DNA of 64,000 bases from Corynebacterium sp. HMSC04H06. Its GTDB lineage: Bacteria > Actinomycetota > Actinomycetes > Mycobacteriales > Mycobacteriaceae. Shown piece by piece: positions 8,532 to 17,377 of the stretch (positions within the stretch are counted from its first letter, which is position 1; every line of letters starts with the position of its first letter). A model generated the notes under the pieces. It made no database searches. It saw only the letters and a list, made by a program, of their open reading frames with translations, and was not told the origin of the DNA. The stretch lies in contig NZ_KV823414.1 in assembly GCF_001815935.1 (NCBI RefSeq), forward strand, positions 18,388 to 82,387, written 5' to 3'. The translations under genes and the position numbers were made by a program.

Positions 8532-9761
8532 CACTTGGGCGCGCAGCTCGAGTGCCCACCACGCCAGCGCGAGCACGAACATGACCACGACCAATCCGTT
8601 GCGCGCGACCAAGGCGGCCACGGGCGCCAGCTGCTCGCCCACGAAATTCCAGAGATAGTCATAGCCGAAGGGGTAGATGAAGGTCCCCAGGCCCGCGCAG
8701 ACCACCGTCATAACGCTCAAGGCTGCCACCAGTTTGCGGCGCGCACTTCCCGGCGTCGTCGTGCGCAGGGCGACCGCGACGAGCGGGCCGAACCAGATGA
8801 TGTACTGCGGGGAGAAGACCTTGTTGGTCACTATAAGGCCCAGCACGATGACGGCGGCCCAGGCGATGGTGGTCTGCGGGCTCCAGCCGCCCCAGATGAA
8901 GCGGTAGAGCGCCCACAGCAGCGCGAAGGCGATGATAATGCCCATGGCCCAGGTGGTTGCCTGCACCGCGCCGTCGGTGCCCGCGCCGGCGATCTCGAAG
9001 GACTTTGACGGCGCAATGCCGATGTCGTAATTCCCCGGGTGCCGGTAGGCGTCCCACATGAAGGGCGTGGCCGCGATGGACTCGATCTGCAGGCCGCGCA
9101 CGTTCTGGTAGTCCAGGGGGCTGGTCAGGCGCTCCCAGCCGCCCGCGAGCAGCGTGACGCCGGCGAAGGCTACCAGGGAGACCCCGAAGGTCAGCACCCG
9201 CAGCCAGGCGCGGGCGCTGGAAAAGCGCCCGACCAGCCCGGCGGCGAGCACGCCTGGCCACAGTTTCATCGCGCAGGCGAGCGCGATGAGGCTGGAGGAC
9301 AGCGCCGGCCAGCGGTGGATAACAAGCGCCGCGAGGCCGACCGCGAGCCCGGGGAAGATGTCCAGGCGCATGAGGAAGACGTGGCCGGCGGCCAGCCCGA
9401 ACAGCACCCAGAACCAGGCCGCGGCAAAGGCGGTCGGGCGCTTGTCGTGCCGGTGGAGGAGGGCGGCCAGGTAGGCGGCGTCGCAGGCTAGGCAGACAAG
9501 GGCGAAGACGAACATGAAGGCCATGATCTCGCTGCCGCCAAGCCAGGCGGCCAGGAAAGTCGGCCAAGTCCCGGCGTGCGGGTATTCGGTCATATCCTGC
9601 GGGTTCGAGCCGAAGATCGCCACGTGGTAGTAGAAAAGATCGCCCCGCGGCGAGTGGTTGAGTTTGATGAGCAAAGCCAGGCACAGGCGCGCGAGCACCC
9701 AGCCGGCCCACACGGCCGGGACGCGGCGAAGGACACCGCCTGCCCGCAGGAGCTTAGTCAT
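8499..9761 (-). CDS. Polytopic GT-C mannosyltransferase, GT87/DUF2029 family
   Basis: A 420-aa membrane protein with about ten hydrophobic segments. A conserved acidic site in the first external loop (SPRGDLFYYH, about 37-46) matches the catalytic Asp position of GT87 enzymes such as PimE, which use polyprenyl-phosphate-mannose. Its place beside pgsA-patA-pimA suggests PI mannoside or lipomannan elongation on the outer face; substrate and linkage are not readable. It is convergent with and overlaps the LemA-like gene by 33 bp. The upstream gap to the DUF3817 gene is 96 bp. Confidence 0.82.
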   Translation of the reverse strand: MTKLLRAGGVLRRVPAVWAGWVLARLCLALLIKLNHSPRGDLFYYHVAIFGSNPQDMTEYPHAGTWPTFLAAWLGGSEIMAFMFVFALVCLACDAAYLAALLHRHDKRPTAFAAAWFWVLFGLAAGHVFLMRLDIFPGLAVGLAALVIHRWPALSSSLIALACAMKLWPGVLAAGLVGRFSSARAWLRVLTFGVSLVAFAGVTLLAGGWERLTSPLDYQNVRGLQIESIAATPFMWDAYRHPGNYDIGIAPSKSFEIAGAGTDGAVQATTWAMGIIIAFALLWALYRFIWGGWSPQTTIAWAAVIVLGLIVTNKVFSPQYIIWFGPLVAVALRTTTPGSARRKLVAALSVMTVVCAGLGTFIYPFGYDYLWNFVGEQLAPVAALVARNGLVVVMFVLALAWWALELRAQVLEGRQIEELG

Positions 9762-9857
9762 TATTCAAAAGTCTTTTCATCATCACAAGATAGAGCACAA
9801 CACGGTCAGAAACTGGCGCGTAAAGCGCCGCGAGGGCCCGCCGAAGATCCGACGAGC

Positions 9858-10337
9858 TTAAGAGCCGCGGAGGATTTCTTCGACATCGACCGGCGGCCCC
9901 AGCGTCACGAGGACTCCAAATACGATAGCAATAACCACTACCGCCAACAGGATAGAGCGCACGGGGTGGCGCACCGCCTGCGCCAACAGGGCATCGGCGG
10001 GCCCGGCGGGGGTAGCCCCGCTGTCGGTGTCGCGGTAGCGCCACCCGCCGGACACCAGTCCGCGGCGTGCGGTCCACAGCGCGAAGGGCAGGGCGGCGAA
10101 AGGGATGGCGGAAACGGCCAAGCCTAGGAGACCGATCCCAACCGGCCAGCGGTTGTTGATCCAAATCAGGCAGGTCATTACCGCAAAGCTCAAGAACCCG
10201 AAGCCGTGGATGCTGCCGGCGACGGGGACGACGGCCTCGGTGACGCCGGAGTATTTCAGGGCCATACCCACCAGCAGGAGGGTCCAGGTGAACATCTCGA
10301 GCACAGCGGCGGACAGGTGTAGTTTCTGGGGAGTCAT
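9858..10337 (-). CDS. DUF3817-type integral membrane protein
   Basis: A 159-aa membrane protein with four hydrophobic helices: three in the first 90 residues and one near 125-147. The pattern (GSIHGFGFLSFAV, INNRWPVGIGLLGLAVSAIPFA) matches the DUF3817 family, whose function is unknown. The C-terminal extension after residue 90 is hydrophilic before the last helix. A -10-like TAAGAT lies on the minus strand at 10347-10352, only nine bases from the ATG, and no Shine-Dalgarno is visible, so the mRNA may be almost leaderless. Divergent from tesB. Confidence 0.8.
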   Translation of the reverse strand: MTPQKLHLSAAVLEMFTWTLLLVGMALKYSGVTEAVVPVAGSIHGFGFLSFAVMTCLIWINNRWPVGIGLLGLAVSAIPFAALPFALWTARRGLVSGGWRYRDTDSGATPAGPADALLAQAVRHPVRSILLAVVVIAIVFGVLVTLGPPVDVEEILRGS

Positions 10338-10501
10338 CGCCCGACCATCTTACGGAGGCTGGCGCCACCGGGTAAGGTGGGCAGCCGTATATGTGGTGGG
10401 CGTCATAGTCCTCCGGTCGGTGCCACACCGCACCTGCACCGGCCGACCGCCCCGCGCGCCCTCGCGCGGCAGCGCCCACCTGGAGGAGAAGGGAGCTTTC
10501 G

Positions 10502-11329
10502 GTGTCGTTTCGTCAGGTAATTGAGTTGTCCGACTTGGGCGATGGGCACTACCTTGGTCCGGGCGTGCCCTCGGAGATGCAGCGCACCTTCGGCGGTCAG
10601 GTTATCGGCCAGGCGCTGCAGTCGGCGCAGCAAACGGTCGAGGCAAAGACGGCGAACTCGCTGCACGCGTATTTCGTCGGCGGCGGGCTGTCCGCCGAGC
10701 CCATCGACTTCACCGTGCACACCGTCCGTGACGGGCGCACCTTCAGCCACCGTCGGGTCACCGGCTGGCAGGGCGACAAGGAGATCGTGGAGATGCTGGT
10801 CAGCTTCCGCCGCCCCGGCGACCAGGGCCCGGAACACGCCGCGCAGCTGCCGGACGTGCCAGGCCCGGAGGAGTGCCGCGACCACGCGGCGGACTGGCCG
10901 TCGACCTCGCGCATTGTGCTGGGGGAGTGGAGCGACTGGGACGTTGTGATGGTCCCCGACGAGTACGACAACTCCCACCACGCCCAGGACAAATATGGCG
11001 CCGGCGCGCGGCACATCTGGTTCCGCTACAATGCCGGGCTGGGCGACGACCCGGACCTGAACCAGGTGGCGCTGTCCTACCTGTCGGATATGACCTTGCT
11101 CAACTCGACGCTGATTTCGCACCCCGACGCCCGCGTGCAGATGGCCAGCCTCGACCACAGCCTGTGGTTCTTCGACGAGCTTAAAGTGGATGAGTGGTTG
11201 CTTTACGAGCAGGATTCTCCGTTCGCCGGCGGCGGGCGCGGTTTCGCCCAGGGGCGGGTCTTCCGCCAGGATGGCGCTCTGGTTGCTCAAGTCAACCAGG
11301 AAGGCCTCATCCGGTGGCTGAAGGAATGA
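10502..11329 (+). CDS. tesB: Acyl-CoA thioesterase II
   Basis: A 275-aa double-hotdog thioesterase that hydrolyses acyl-CoAs in the cytoplasm. The N-terminal hotdog contains TFGGQVIGQALQSA (about 30-43) and the C-terminal one SLDHSLWFF (about 217-225), both TesB hallmarks. GTG 10502 has GGAGAAGGGAG just upstream. It matches the tesB2 (Rv2605c) position before yebC and ruvC. Physiological substrate is unknown. Confidence 0.92.
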   Translation: MSFRQVIELSDLGDGHYLGPGVPSEMQRTFGGQVIGQALQSAQQTVEAKTANSLHAYFVGGGLSAEPIDFTVHTVRDGRTFSHRRVTGWQGDKEIVEMLVSFRRPGDQGPEHAAQLPDVPGPEECRDHAADWPSTSRIVLGEWSDWDVVMVPDEYDNSHHAQDKYGAGARHIWFRYNAGLGDDPDLNQVALSYLSDMTLLNSTLISHPDARVQMASLDHSLWFFDELKVDEWLLYEQDSPFAGGGRGFAQGRVFRQDGALVAQVNQEGLIRWLKE

Positions 11330-11381
11330 CCGAGTAGGTGATCTGGGCGAGGTCTTATTCAGACCCGGTGGCCTCGGCACG

Positions 11382-11387
11382 TATAAT
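11382..11387 (+). promoter_or_regulatory. -10 element of yebC promoter
   Basis: Perfect TATAAT at 11382-11387, with TTCAGA at 11358-11363 as a weak -35 (18-bp spacer). Predicted start near 11394 gives a leader of about 30 nt. Separates yebC from tesB transcription. Confidence 0.65.
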
Positions 11388-11424
11388 CACGTTAGTTAAA
11401 ACCAACTAGGAAGGGGCACACCTT

Positions 11425-12177
11425 ATGGCCGGCCACTCTAAATGGGCGACGACCAAGCATAAAAAAGCTGCCAACGACGCCAAGCGCGGCAAGGAATTCG
11501 CCAAGCTGATTAAAAACATCGAGGTGGCGGCGCGTACCGGTGGCGGCGATCCCGCGGCCAACCCGACGCTGGACGACATGATCAAGAAGGCCAAGAAGGC
11601 CTCCGTCCCTAACGACAACATCGAGCGCGCCCGCAAGCGCGGCTCCGGCGAGGAAGCCGGCGGTGCCGACTGGGAAAACATCATGTACGAGGGCTACGGC
11701 CCCAACGGCGTGGCCATGCTGATTGAGTGCCTGACCGATAACCGCAACCGCGCGGCCACCGAGGTGCGCACCGCCATGACGAAAAACGGCGGCAACCTGG
11801 GCGAGTCCGGTTCCGTGTCTTATATGTTCTCGCGCGTCGGCGTCGTATTTGTGAAGAAGGGCGAACTGACCGAGGACGACCTGCTGCTGGCCGTACTCGA
11901 GGCCGGTGCCGAAGAGGTCAACGACCGCGGCGAGCAGTTCGAAATCACCTGCCAGCCCGCCGACGTGCGCGCGGTGCGCAGCGCCCTGGAGGAGGCGGAG
12001 ATTTCCGTCGAGGACGCTGACACCGACTTCCGCCCGTCCGTCGAGGTCCCGCTCGGCGCGGCCGATGCCAAGAAGATCTTCCGCCTCATCGACGCGCTGG
12101 AAGACTCCGACGACGTGCAGAACGTCTACACCAACATGGATCTCAGCGACGAGGTCCTGGCCGAGCTCGAGGACTAG
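11425..12177 (+). CDS. yebC: YebC/PmpR family protein
   Basis: A 250-aa member of the YebC/TACO1 family. The start [15 protein letters not shown] and the central [19 protein letters not shown] are nearly invariant family motifs. Members were described as transcription regulators (PmpR) and, more recently, as factors relieving ribosome stalling at proline stretches. It stands before ruvCAB as in other actinobacteria but is separated by 184 bp and has its own TATAAT promoter. Confidence 0.95.
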   Translation: MAGHSKWATTKHKKAANDAKRGKEFAKLIKNIEVAARTGGGDPAANPTLDDMIKKAKKASVPNDNIERARKRGSGEEAGGADWENIMYEGYGPNGVAMLIECLTDNRNRAATEVRTAMTKNGGNLGESGSVSYMFSRVGVVFVKKGELTEDDLLLAVLEAGAEEVNDRGEQFEITCQPADVRAVRSALEEAEISVEDADTDFRPSVEVPLGAADAKKIFRLIDALEDSDDVQNVYTNMDLSDEVLAELED

Positions 12178-12313
12178 TAAGCCGGCCCGGGGCTTAAGGG
12201 CCTGGCAATGGGGCAGTCGGGGCGAGAATTTCTTGCCGCGGCTGCCCTTGGTCTTGTCTGCACCGGGCTGACCCACCGGGGCACCCAGGCTGGCCGTCCG
12301 GACGTAGCGCGTG

Positions 12314-12319
12314 TAGTAT
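12314..12319 (+). promoter_or_regulatory. Putative -10 of ruvC
   Basis: TAGTAT at 12314-12319, giving a start near 12326 and a leader of about 36 nt. The LexA-like element lies just downstream. No clear -35. Confidence 0.45.
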
Positions 12320-12333
12320 GCGTGATGAGGTAC

Positions 12334-12349
12334 TAGAACATATGTGTGA
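12334..12349 (+). promoter_or_regulatory. LexA (SOS) box-like operator before ruvC
   Basis: The 16-mer TAGAACATATGTGTGA matches the actinobacterial LexA consensus TCGAACnnnTGTTCGA except at one position on the left and two on the right. It lies just downstream of the predicted start point, suitable for repression, and ruvC carries an SOS box in mycobacteria. DNA damage control of ruvCAB is therefore likely but not shown. Confidence 0.6.
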
Positions 12350-12361
12350 CGGAGGTGGCCG

Positions 12362-12946
12362 GTGAACTTGGAAGGCTTACGCGTCATGGGCATCGACCCG
12401 GGGCTGACGCGCTGCGGCTTGTCGGTCGTGCAGGCGGGCCGGGGCCGCGCCGTCATCCCCATTTCCGTCGGCGTCGTGCGCACGCCCGCGGACAAGGACC
12501 TCACTGAGCGCCTGCTGCGCCTGTCGAAGGCCGTGGCGGAGTGGATGGACGAGTACCAACCGGACGTCGTGGCCATCGAGCGCGTCTTCGAACGCGGCAA
12601 TGTTTCCACGGTCATGCAGACCGCCCACGCCGTCGGGGTCCTGGTGCTCGCGGCCGCCGAGCGCGGCCTGGACGTGCACATGTACACCCCCTCGGAGGTC
12701 AAGAAGGCCGTCTCCGGCAACGGCCGCGCTGACAAGAAGCAGATGACCGCCATGATCACCCGTATCCTGGGGCTTAGCGATCCGCCCAAGCCGGCCGATG
12801 CCGCCGACGCGCTAGCGCTCGCCGTCAGTCACTGCTGGCGCGCCCCGGCCCTCGCCCGCGCCGAGCAGGTGCGGGAAAGGGCCCAAGCCCAGCGGCAGGC
12901 CCAACAGCAATCCCTGGCGCGCGCCCGCTCGGCGCAGTCAGGTTAG
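12362..12946 (+). CDS. ruvC: Crossover junction endodeoxyribonuclease RuvC
   Basis: A 194-aa Holliday-junction resolvase. Acidic residues of the RNase H fold are visible: Asp12 in [10 protein letters not shown], Glu in IERVF (about 77) and the Asp pair in DAADALALA near 142-146. GTG 12362 has GGAGGT six bases upstream. The Arg/Gln/Ala-rich last 25 residues are variable in the family. It works with RuvA and RuvB encoded 90 and 750 bp downstream. Confidence 0.97.
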   Translation: MNLEGLRVMGIDPGLTRCGLSVVQAGRGRAVIPISVGVVRTPADKDLTERLLRLSKAVAEWMDEYQPDVVAIERVFERGNVSTVMQTAHAVGVLVLAAAERGLDVHMYTPSEVKKAVSGNGRADKKQMTAMITRILGLSDPPKPADAADALALAVSHCWRAPALARAEQVRERAQAQRQAQQQSLARARSAQSG

Positions 12947-13035
12947 CCCCGCGACTTTTAAGCCCCAACCGCCCGAAACTTTAAGAACACTTTGTCTCCT
13001 AGAACTCCACCCGGGAAGAAAGGAAAGCCCTCGCC

Positions 13036-13653
13036 ATGATTGCATCGCTGCGCGGAGAGGTCATCTCCATCGCGCTAGATCACGCCGTTATCGAATGCCA
13101 GGGCGTGGGCTACCTGGTGCACGCCGCCCCGCCTACTCTTGGGCGGCTGACCCGCGGGGAGGAGGCTTTCGTGCTGACCTCCATGGTGGTCAAGGAAGAC
13201 TCCATGACCCTCTACGGCTTTGGCGCCGCCGAGGACCGCGAGATGTTCCACCTGCTGCAGTCCGTCTCCGGTCTCGGTCCGAAGCTGGCGCTGGCCGCGC
13301 TTTCGGTGCTGGAGGCCAACGAGCTGGCGCAGGCGATTAGCCAGTCGGATGCCAAGCGCCTACAGACCATCCCCGGCGTGGGCAAGCGCATGGCGGAGCG
13401 GCTAGCGCTCGAGCTCAAGGACAAGGTGGCCGGCTTCGCCGGGGCCGGTGCGGTCGCGGGCGGCGGCGCGGCTGTCGGCGGGGTGCCCGCGGCCAACGAG
13501 CCGGTGGTCCAGCAGGTCACCGAGGCGCTGGTGGGCCTGGGCTTCACGGAAAAGGCCGCGGCCGCGGCCGTCGAGGCAATCGTGGCCGAGCAGCCCGATG
13601 CCGCCACGCCGGTGGTCCTGCGCAGCGCGCTGGCCCGGCTGGGGAAGAAATAA
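13036..13653 (+). CDS. ruvA: Holliday junction DNA helicase subunit RuvA
   Basis: A 205-aa four-way-junction-binding protein. The N-terminal OB fold begins MIASLRGEV, helix-hairpin-helix motifs are visible (SGLGPKLALAAL about 77-88; IPGVGKRMAERL about 112-123), and the C-terminal RuvB-contacting domain (about 150-205) follows a Gly/Ala linker. ATG 13036 has GAAAGGAAAG upstream. Standard length. Confidence 0.97.
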   Translation: MIASLRGEVISIALDHAVIECQGVGYLVHAAPPTLGRLTRGEEAFVLTSMVVKEDSMTLYGFGAAEDREMFHLLQSVSGLGPKLALAALSVLEANELAQAISQSDAKRLQTIPGVGKRMAERLALELKDKVAGFAGAGAVAGGGAAVGGVPAANEPVVQQVTEALVGLGFTEKAAAAAVEAIVAEQPDAATPVVLRSALARLGKK

Positions 13654-13696
13654 GTAGGCGCACGCCAGGGTTTGGCGACGGGTAGGGTGTTAGAAC

Positions 13697-14794
13697 ATGT
13701 CAGATATTGAGCGCACCGAGTTCCAGCTGCCCGACGGGCTGGAGGCCGCGCGCCAGGGCAGCGCGCAGGCCGCGGATCGGCGCAACGACGACGTCGACGG
13801 GCACGCGCAGCAGGGCGAGCGCGACATCGAGCGTTCCCTGCGCCCGAAGAGCCTGGACGAGTTCATCGGGCAGCCCAAAGTCCGCGAGCAGCTCTCCCTG
13901 GTGCTGCAGGGCGCGAAGAAGCGCGGGGTGACCCCGGACCACGTGCTGCTGTCCGGCCCGCCCGGGTTGGGCAAGACCACCATGGCGATGATCGTCGCCC
14001 AGGAGCTGGGCACCAGCCTGCGGATGACCTCGGGCCCGGCTCTCGAGCGCGCCGGAGACTTGGCCGCCATGCTCTCCAACCTCATGGAGGGCGACGTGCT
14101 GTTTATCGATGAGATCCACCGCATCGCCCGTCCAGCCGAGGAAATGCTGTACATGGCGATGGAGGACTTCCGGATCGACGTCATCGTGGGCAAGGGCCCG
14201 GGTGCGACCTCCATCCCGCTGGAGATCCCGCCGTTCACCCTGGTGGGTGCCACCACCCGCGCCGGCATGCTGACCGGCCCGCTGCGGGACCGCTTCGGTT
14301 TCACCGCGCAGATGGAGTTCTACGACACCGCGGATCTTACCCGGGTCATCAAGCGCGCCGCTCAGATCCTCGACGTGGAGATCACGCGGGAGGCGGCGGT
14401 GGAGATTGGCTCGCGCTCGCGCGGCACCCCGCGTATTGCCAACCGCCTGCTGCGGCGCGTGCGCGACTTCGCCGAGGTCAACGGCGACGGCGAGATCGAC
14501 CTGGCGGCCGCCCAGGGCGCCTTGGCCGTCTTCGACGTGGATGAGATGGGCCTGGACCGCCTGGACCGGGCAGTGCTCCACGCGCTCATTGAGGGCCACA
14601 ACGGCGGGCCCGTCGGCGTGAACACTCTGGCGATTGCCGTGGGGGAGGAGCCCTCCACGGTGGAGGAGGTCTGCGAGCCTTACCTCGTGCGCGCCGGCAT
14701 GATCGCCCGTACGGGCCGCGGGCGCGTGGCCACGGCGGCGGCCTGGCAACACCTGGGGCTGACCCCGCCCGACGGGGCGATTGGCCTGTTTTAA
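13697..14794 (+). CDS. ruvB: Holliday junction DNA helicase motor RuvB
   Basis: A 365-aa AAA+ ATPase driving branch migration. Walker A is GPPGLGKTT (about 87-95), Walker B LFIDEIHR (about 135-142), sensor 1 GATTRAG and the arginine-finger region GPLRDRFG; a winged-helix domain ends the protein. A 40-residue polar N-terminal extension precedes the usual [11 protein letters not shown]. There is no Shine-Dalgarno, and TAGGGT at 13683-13688 lies 8 bp before the ATG, so a leaderless transcript besides ruvCA read-through is possible. Confidence 0.97.
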   Translation: MSDIERTEFQLPDGLEAARQGSAQAADRRNDDVDGHAQQGERDIERSLRPKSLDEFIGQPKVREQLSLVLQGAKKRGVTPDHVLLSGPPGLGKTTMAMIVAQELGTSLRMTSGPALERAGDLAAMLSNLMEGDVLFIDEIHRIARPAEEMLYMAMEDFRIDVIVGKGPGATSIPLEIPPFTLVGATTRAGMLTGPLRDRFGFTAQMEFYDTADLTRVIKRAAQILDVEITREAAVEIGSRSRGTPRIANRLLRRVRDFAEVNGDGEIDLAAAQGALAVFDVDEMGLDRLDRAVLHALIEGHNGGPVGVNTLAIAVGEEPSTVEEVCEPYLVRAGMIARTGRGRVATAAAWQHLGLTPPDGAIGLF

Positions 14795-14830
14795 TAGATT
14801 CTTGCTGCTCAACGGCGTTTGATTAACAGC

Positions 14831-14836
14831 TAAACT
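14831..14836 (+). promoter_or_regulatory. Putative -10 of yajC
   Basis: TAAACT at 14831-14836 in an AT-rich 67-bp gap between ruvB and yajC; predicted leader about 20 nt. Suggests yajC-secDF is transcribed separately from ruvCAB. Confidence 0.4.
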
Positions 14837-14861
14837 GAAAATTCTGGCACACTGGATCGGT

Positions 14862-15209
14862 ATGGAACTAGTACTATTTATCGTCCTCGTTGTCCTTTTA
14901 GTTCTGCCCACCTTCTTCGCTATGCGCAAGCAGCGCCAGCGTCAGAAGGAAGTCGCGACCTTCCAGGCCGCGCTGACCCCGGGCAAGCGCGTCGTGACCG
15001 CCGGCGGCATCCACGGCACCGTGACCGCGGTGCGCGAAGGGGATATCGACTTGGAGGTCGCCCGTGGCATGGTTATCACCGTCGACAAGATGGGTATCCT
15101 GCGCGCGGCGAATACCGCCCCGAACCCAGTGGGCGACGCCCCGGCCGAGCCGCAGCAGACTGATGTCCACCCCGAAGACAAGCCGGTTAACCCGGACGAG
15201 AAGAACTAA
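14862..15209 (+). CDS. yajC: Preprotein translocase subunit YajC
   Basis: A 115-aa accessory of the SecDF complex. One N-terminal transmembrane helix (about 2-19) is followed by RKQRQRQKE and the conserved region LTPGKRVVTAGGIHGTV. The acidic Pro-rich C-terminal 35 residues are variable. It precedes secD and secF as in most actinobacteria, but a terminator and a 263-bp gap separate them here. Confidence 0.93.
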   Translation: MELVLFIVLVVLLVLPTFFAMRKQRQRQKEVATFQAALTPGKRVVTAGGIHGTVTAVREGDIDLEVARGMVITVDKMGILRAANTAPNPVGDAPAEPQQTDVHPEDKPVNPDEKN

Positions 15210-15239
15210 AAACGCCCGCACCCCGGCGAGCCTTATTCC

Positions 15240-15294
15240 GTCCGCCGCCTGTCGAAGACATGCCTAGCGCGCGCCGGCGGCAGGCGGATTTTTC
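15240..15294 (+). terminator. Terminator after yajC
   Basis: TCCGCC (15241-15246) pairs with GGCGGA at 15283-15288, with further internal GC pairing, followed by the T run 15289-15293. Partial read-through into secD is possible. Confidence 0.65.
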
Positions 15295-15309
15295 TATCTT
15301 GGTCCCTAC

Positions 15310-15331
15310 TGTGATCGTTGTCATGATCACA
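15310..15331 (+). promoter_or_regulatory. 22-bp inverted repeat upstream of secD
   Basis: TGTGATC (15310-15316) and GATCACA (15325-15331) are a perfect 7-bp inverted repeat with an 8-bp spacer, in the 263-bp gap before secD. The arms resemble a Crp/GlxR half-site, but the spacing is six bases longer than the GlxR operator. A dimeric repressor or activator site is plausible; the regulator is unknown. Confidence 0.5.
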
Positions 15332-15472
15332 CCTGGGCCCTTTTCTGGCGACCTGTTGAGGTTTTGCCACGGATATCACGTACCATGATGGATCGTGTTC
15401 GCTCCTTTACTTCGTTAAAGGCAGCGATTTTTACTTAGCCCTGTAACTTGCAATGCACAGGAGATTGAATTC

Positions 15473-17377
15473 GTGTCCGCTCCTCACAAAGGCGCCATCA
15501 ACAACGCCAGTAGGAAATGGCCCAAGCGCGCCATCATGCTCTTCGTCGTCATTCTTCTGGCGGTGTGGGCGCTCGTATTCTTTACTGGCGATCGCGCCGC
15601 CAGCACCAAGCTCGGCATCGACCTGCAGGGTGGTACCCGCGTGACGCTGGTCCCGCAGGGCGAAGAACCCACCCAGGACCAGCTGCAGCAGGCCCGCGAG
15701 ATTCTGGAACAGCGCGTCAACGGCATGGGCGTGTCCGGCTCCGAGGTGGTCATCAACGGCAACACGCTGGTGATTACCGTCCCGGGCGAGGACACCCAGG
15801 AAGCGCAGTCGGTCGGCCAGACCTCCCAGCTGCTCTTCCGCCCGGTGGCCGAACAGCCCACCCCGGACATGACCAAGCTGCTGCCGGAGATGGAAGACAT
15901 GGCCAACCTTTGGGTGAAATACGGCGTGCTCTCGGAAGACGAGGCAAACCAGTCTCTCAAGCGCGTGACCGACGCCATCAACCAGGCCAACGAGCAGGCC
16001 GAGGGGCAGGGGTCCAACAACACCAAGGTGGATGAGAAGAAAGTCAGCGCCGAGCCGCTGCCGGAGCCGGAGAACTCCCTGGAGCAGGCGGAACGCCGCG
16101 ACGAGATGACCGAGATGCTGCTCAAGGACCGCCAGTCGGAGGACCCGACCACGCTTTCTGCGGCCTCGGCCCTGATGACCTGCACCCAGGACACGGATCC
16201 TCTGGCGGGCGCGGACGACCCCGCCAAGCCGTTGGTTACCTGTGACTACTCGCAGGGCATGCCGTACATCCTGGATCCGGCCCCGTTGCTGGACGGCGTC
16301 GAGGATCCGAACGGCACCCGCCTGACCGGTTCGGAAATCGACACGGATTCCCCGATCGACGGTGGTCTGAACCCCGAGACCGGCCAGATGCAGATCAGCT
16401 TCTCCTTCCAGACCGGCGACGGCCCGAACGGCTCGGCCACCTGGGCGAAGCTGACCGAGGAGTACCTGCAGAAGCAGATCGCCATCACCCTGGACTCCGG
16501 AGTCATTTCCGCGCCGCAGATTCAGGGCGCGACCCCGTACGGCTCGGCCACCTCGATCACCGGCGACTTCAGCCAGGAGGAAGCCCAGTCGCTGGCCAAC
16601 AACCTGCGCTACGGCGCGCTGCCGCTGTCCTTCGTGGGTGAAAACGGCGAGCCGGGCGGCACGACCGAGACGGTCCCGCCGTCGCTGGGCCACGCCGCCC
16701 TGCAGGCCGGCCTCATCGCCGGCCTGGTCGGCCTGATTCTGGTCCTGGCCTACTCGATCTACTACTACCGCGCCTTCGCCTTCGTCTCCTTCCTGACGCT
16801 GGTCGGCGCCATGGCCCTGACCTACGGCTCCCTGGTGCTGCTGGGCCGCTGGGTCGGCTACTCGCTGGACCTGTCCGGCATCGCCGGCCTGGTCATCGGT
16901 GTCGGCGCCATGGCTGACTCTTTCGTGGTCTACTACGAGCGCATCAAGGACGAGATCCTGGAAGGCCGCACCTTCCGCTCGGCCACCACCAAGGCCTGGG
17001 AGCGGGCGCGGACCACCATCGTCACCGGTAACGCGGTGACACTAATCGGTTCCGTGGTCGTCTACTTCCTGGCCATCGGCGAGGTCAAGGGCTTTGCCTT
17101 CACCCTGGGGCTGACCACCGTCTTCGACCTGGTCGTCTCCTTCCTCATCACTGCGCCGCTGATGATGCTGGCCGCCCGCAAGCCGGTCTTTGCCAAGCCG
17201 TCCATGAACGGCCTGGGCGGCATTTTCGCGCTGGCTGAGGAAAACCGGGCGAAGGGCCACTATGGTAAGACGCATCCGCGCGGCGAACAGACCGCGGATA
17301 CTTCAGACACGACGCCTGGGCAGACCGAGCGCACCGCGCGTAATAAGCGCACCGAGCAGGGCGAGGAGAACAACTAA
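15473..17377 (+). CDS. secD: Protein translocase subunit SecD
   Basis: A 634-aa RND-type membrane protein that uses proton flow to help pull proteins through SecYEG. Transmembrane helix 1 (about 17-36) is followed by the DLQGGTRV motif (about 50-57), a large periplasmic P1 domain (about 60-410) with an acidic insert near 190-220 typical of actinobacteria, and five C-terminal helices including GLVIGVGAMADSFVVYYER (about 472-490). The start is GTG 15473 with AGGAG upstream. The stop overlaps the secF ATG by one base (TAATG). Confidence 0.97.
   Translation: MSAPHKGAINNASRKWPKRAIMLFVVILLAVWALVFFTGDRAASTKLGIDLQGGTRVTLVPQGEEPTQDQLQQAREILEQRVNGMGVSGSEVVINGNTLVITVPGEDTQEAQSVGQTSQLLFRPVAEQPTPDMTKLLPEMEDMANLWVKYGVLSEDEANQSLKRVTDAINQANEQAEGQGSNNTKVDEKKVSAEPLPEPENSLEQAERRDEMTEMLLKDRQSEDPTTLSAASALMTCTQDTDPLAGADDPAKPLVTCDYSQGMPYILDPAPLLDGVEDPNGTRLTGSEIDTDSPIDGGLNPETGQMQISFSFQTGDGPNGSATWAKLTEEYLQKQIAITLDSGVISAPQIQGATPYGSATSITGDFSQEEAQSLANNLRYGALPLSFVGENGEPGGTTETVPPSLGHAALQAGLIAGLVGLILVLAYSIYYYRAFAFVSFLTLVGAMALTYGSLVLLGRWVGYSLDLSGIAGLVIGVGAMADSFVVYYERIKDEILEGRTFRSATTKAWERARTTIVTGNAVTLIGSVVVYFLAIGEVKGFAFTLGLTTVFDLVVSFLITAPLMMLAARKPVFAKPSMNGLGGIFALAEENRAKGHYGKTHPRGEQTADTSDTTPGQTERTARNKRTEQGEENN

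Noticed and set aside
15310-15331. GlxR (Crp-type) operator before secD
   Set aside because: Arms resemble TGTGA/TCACA but are separated by 12 bases instead of 6.
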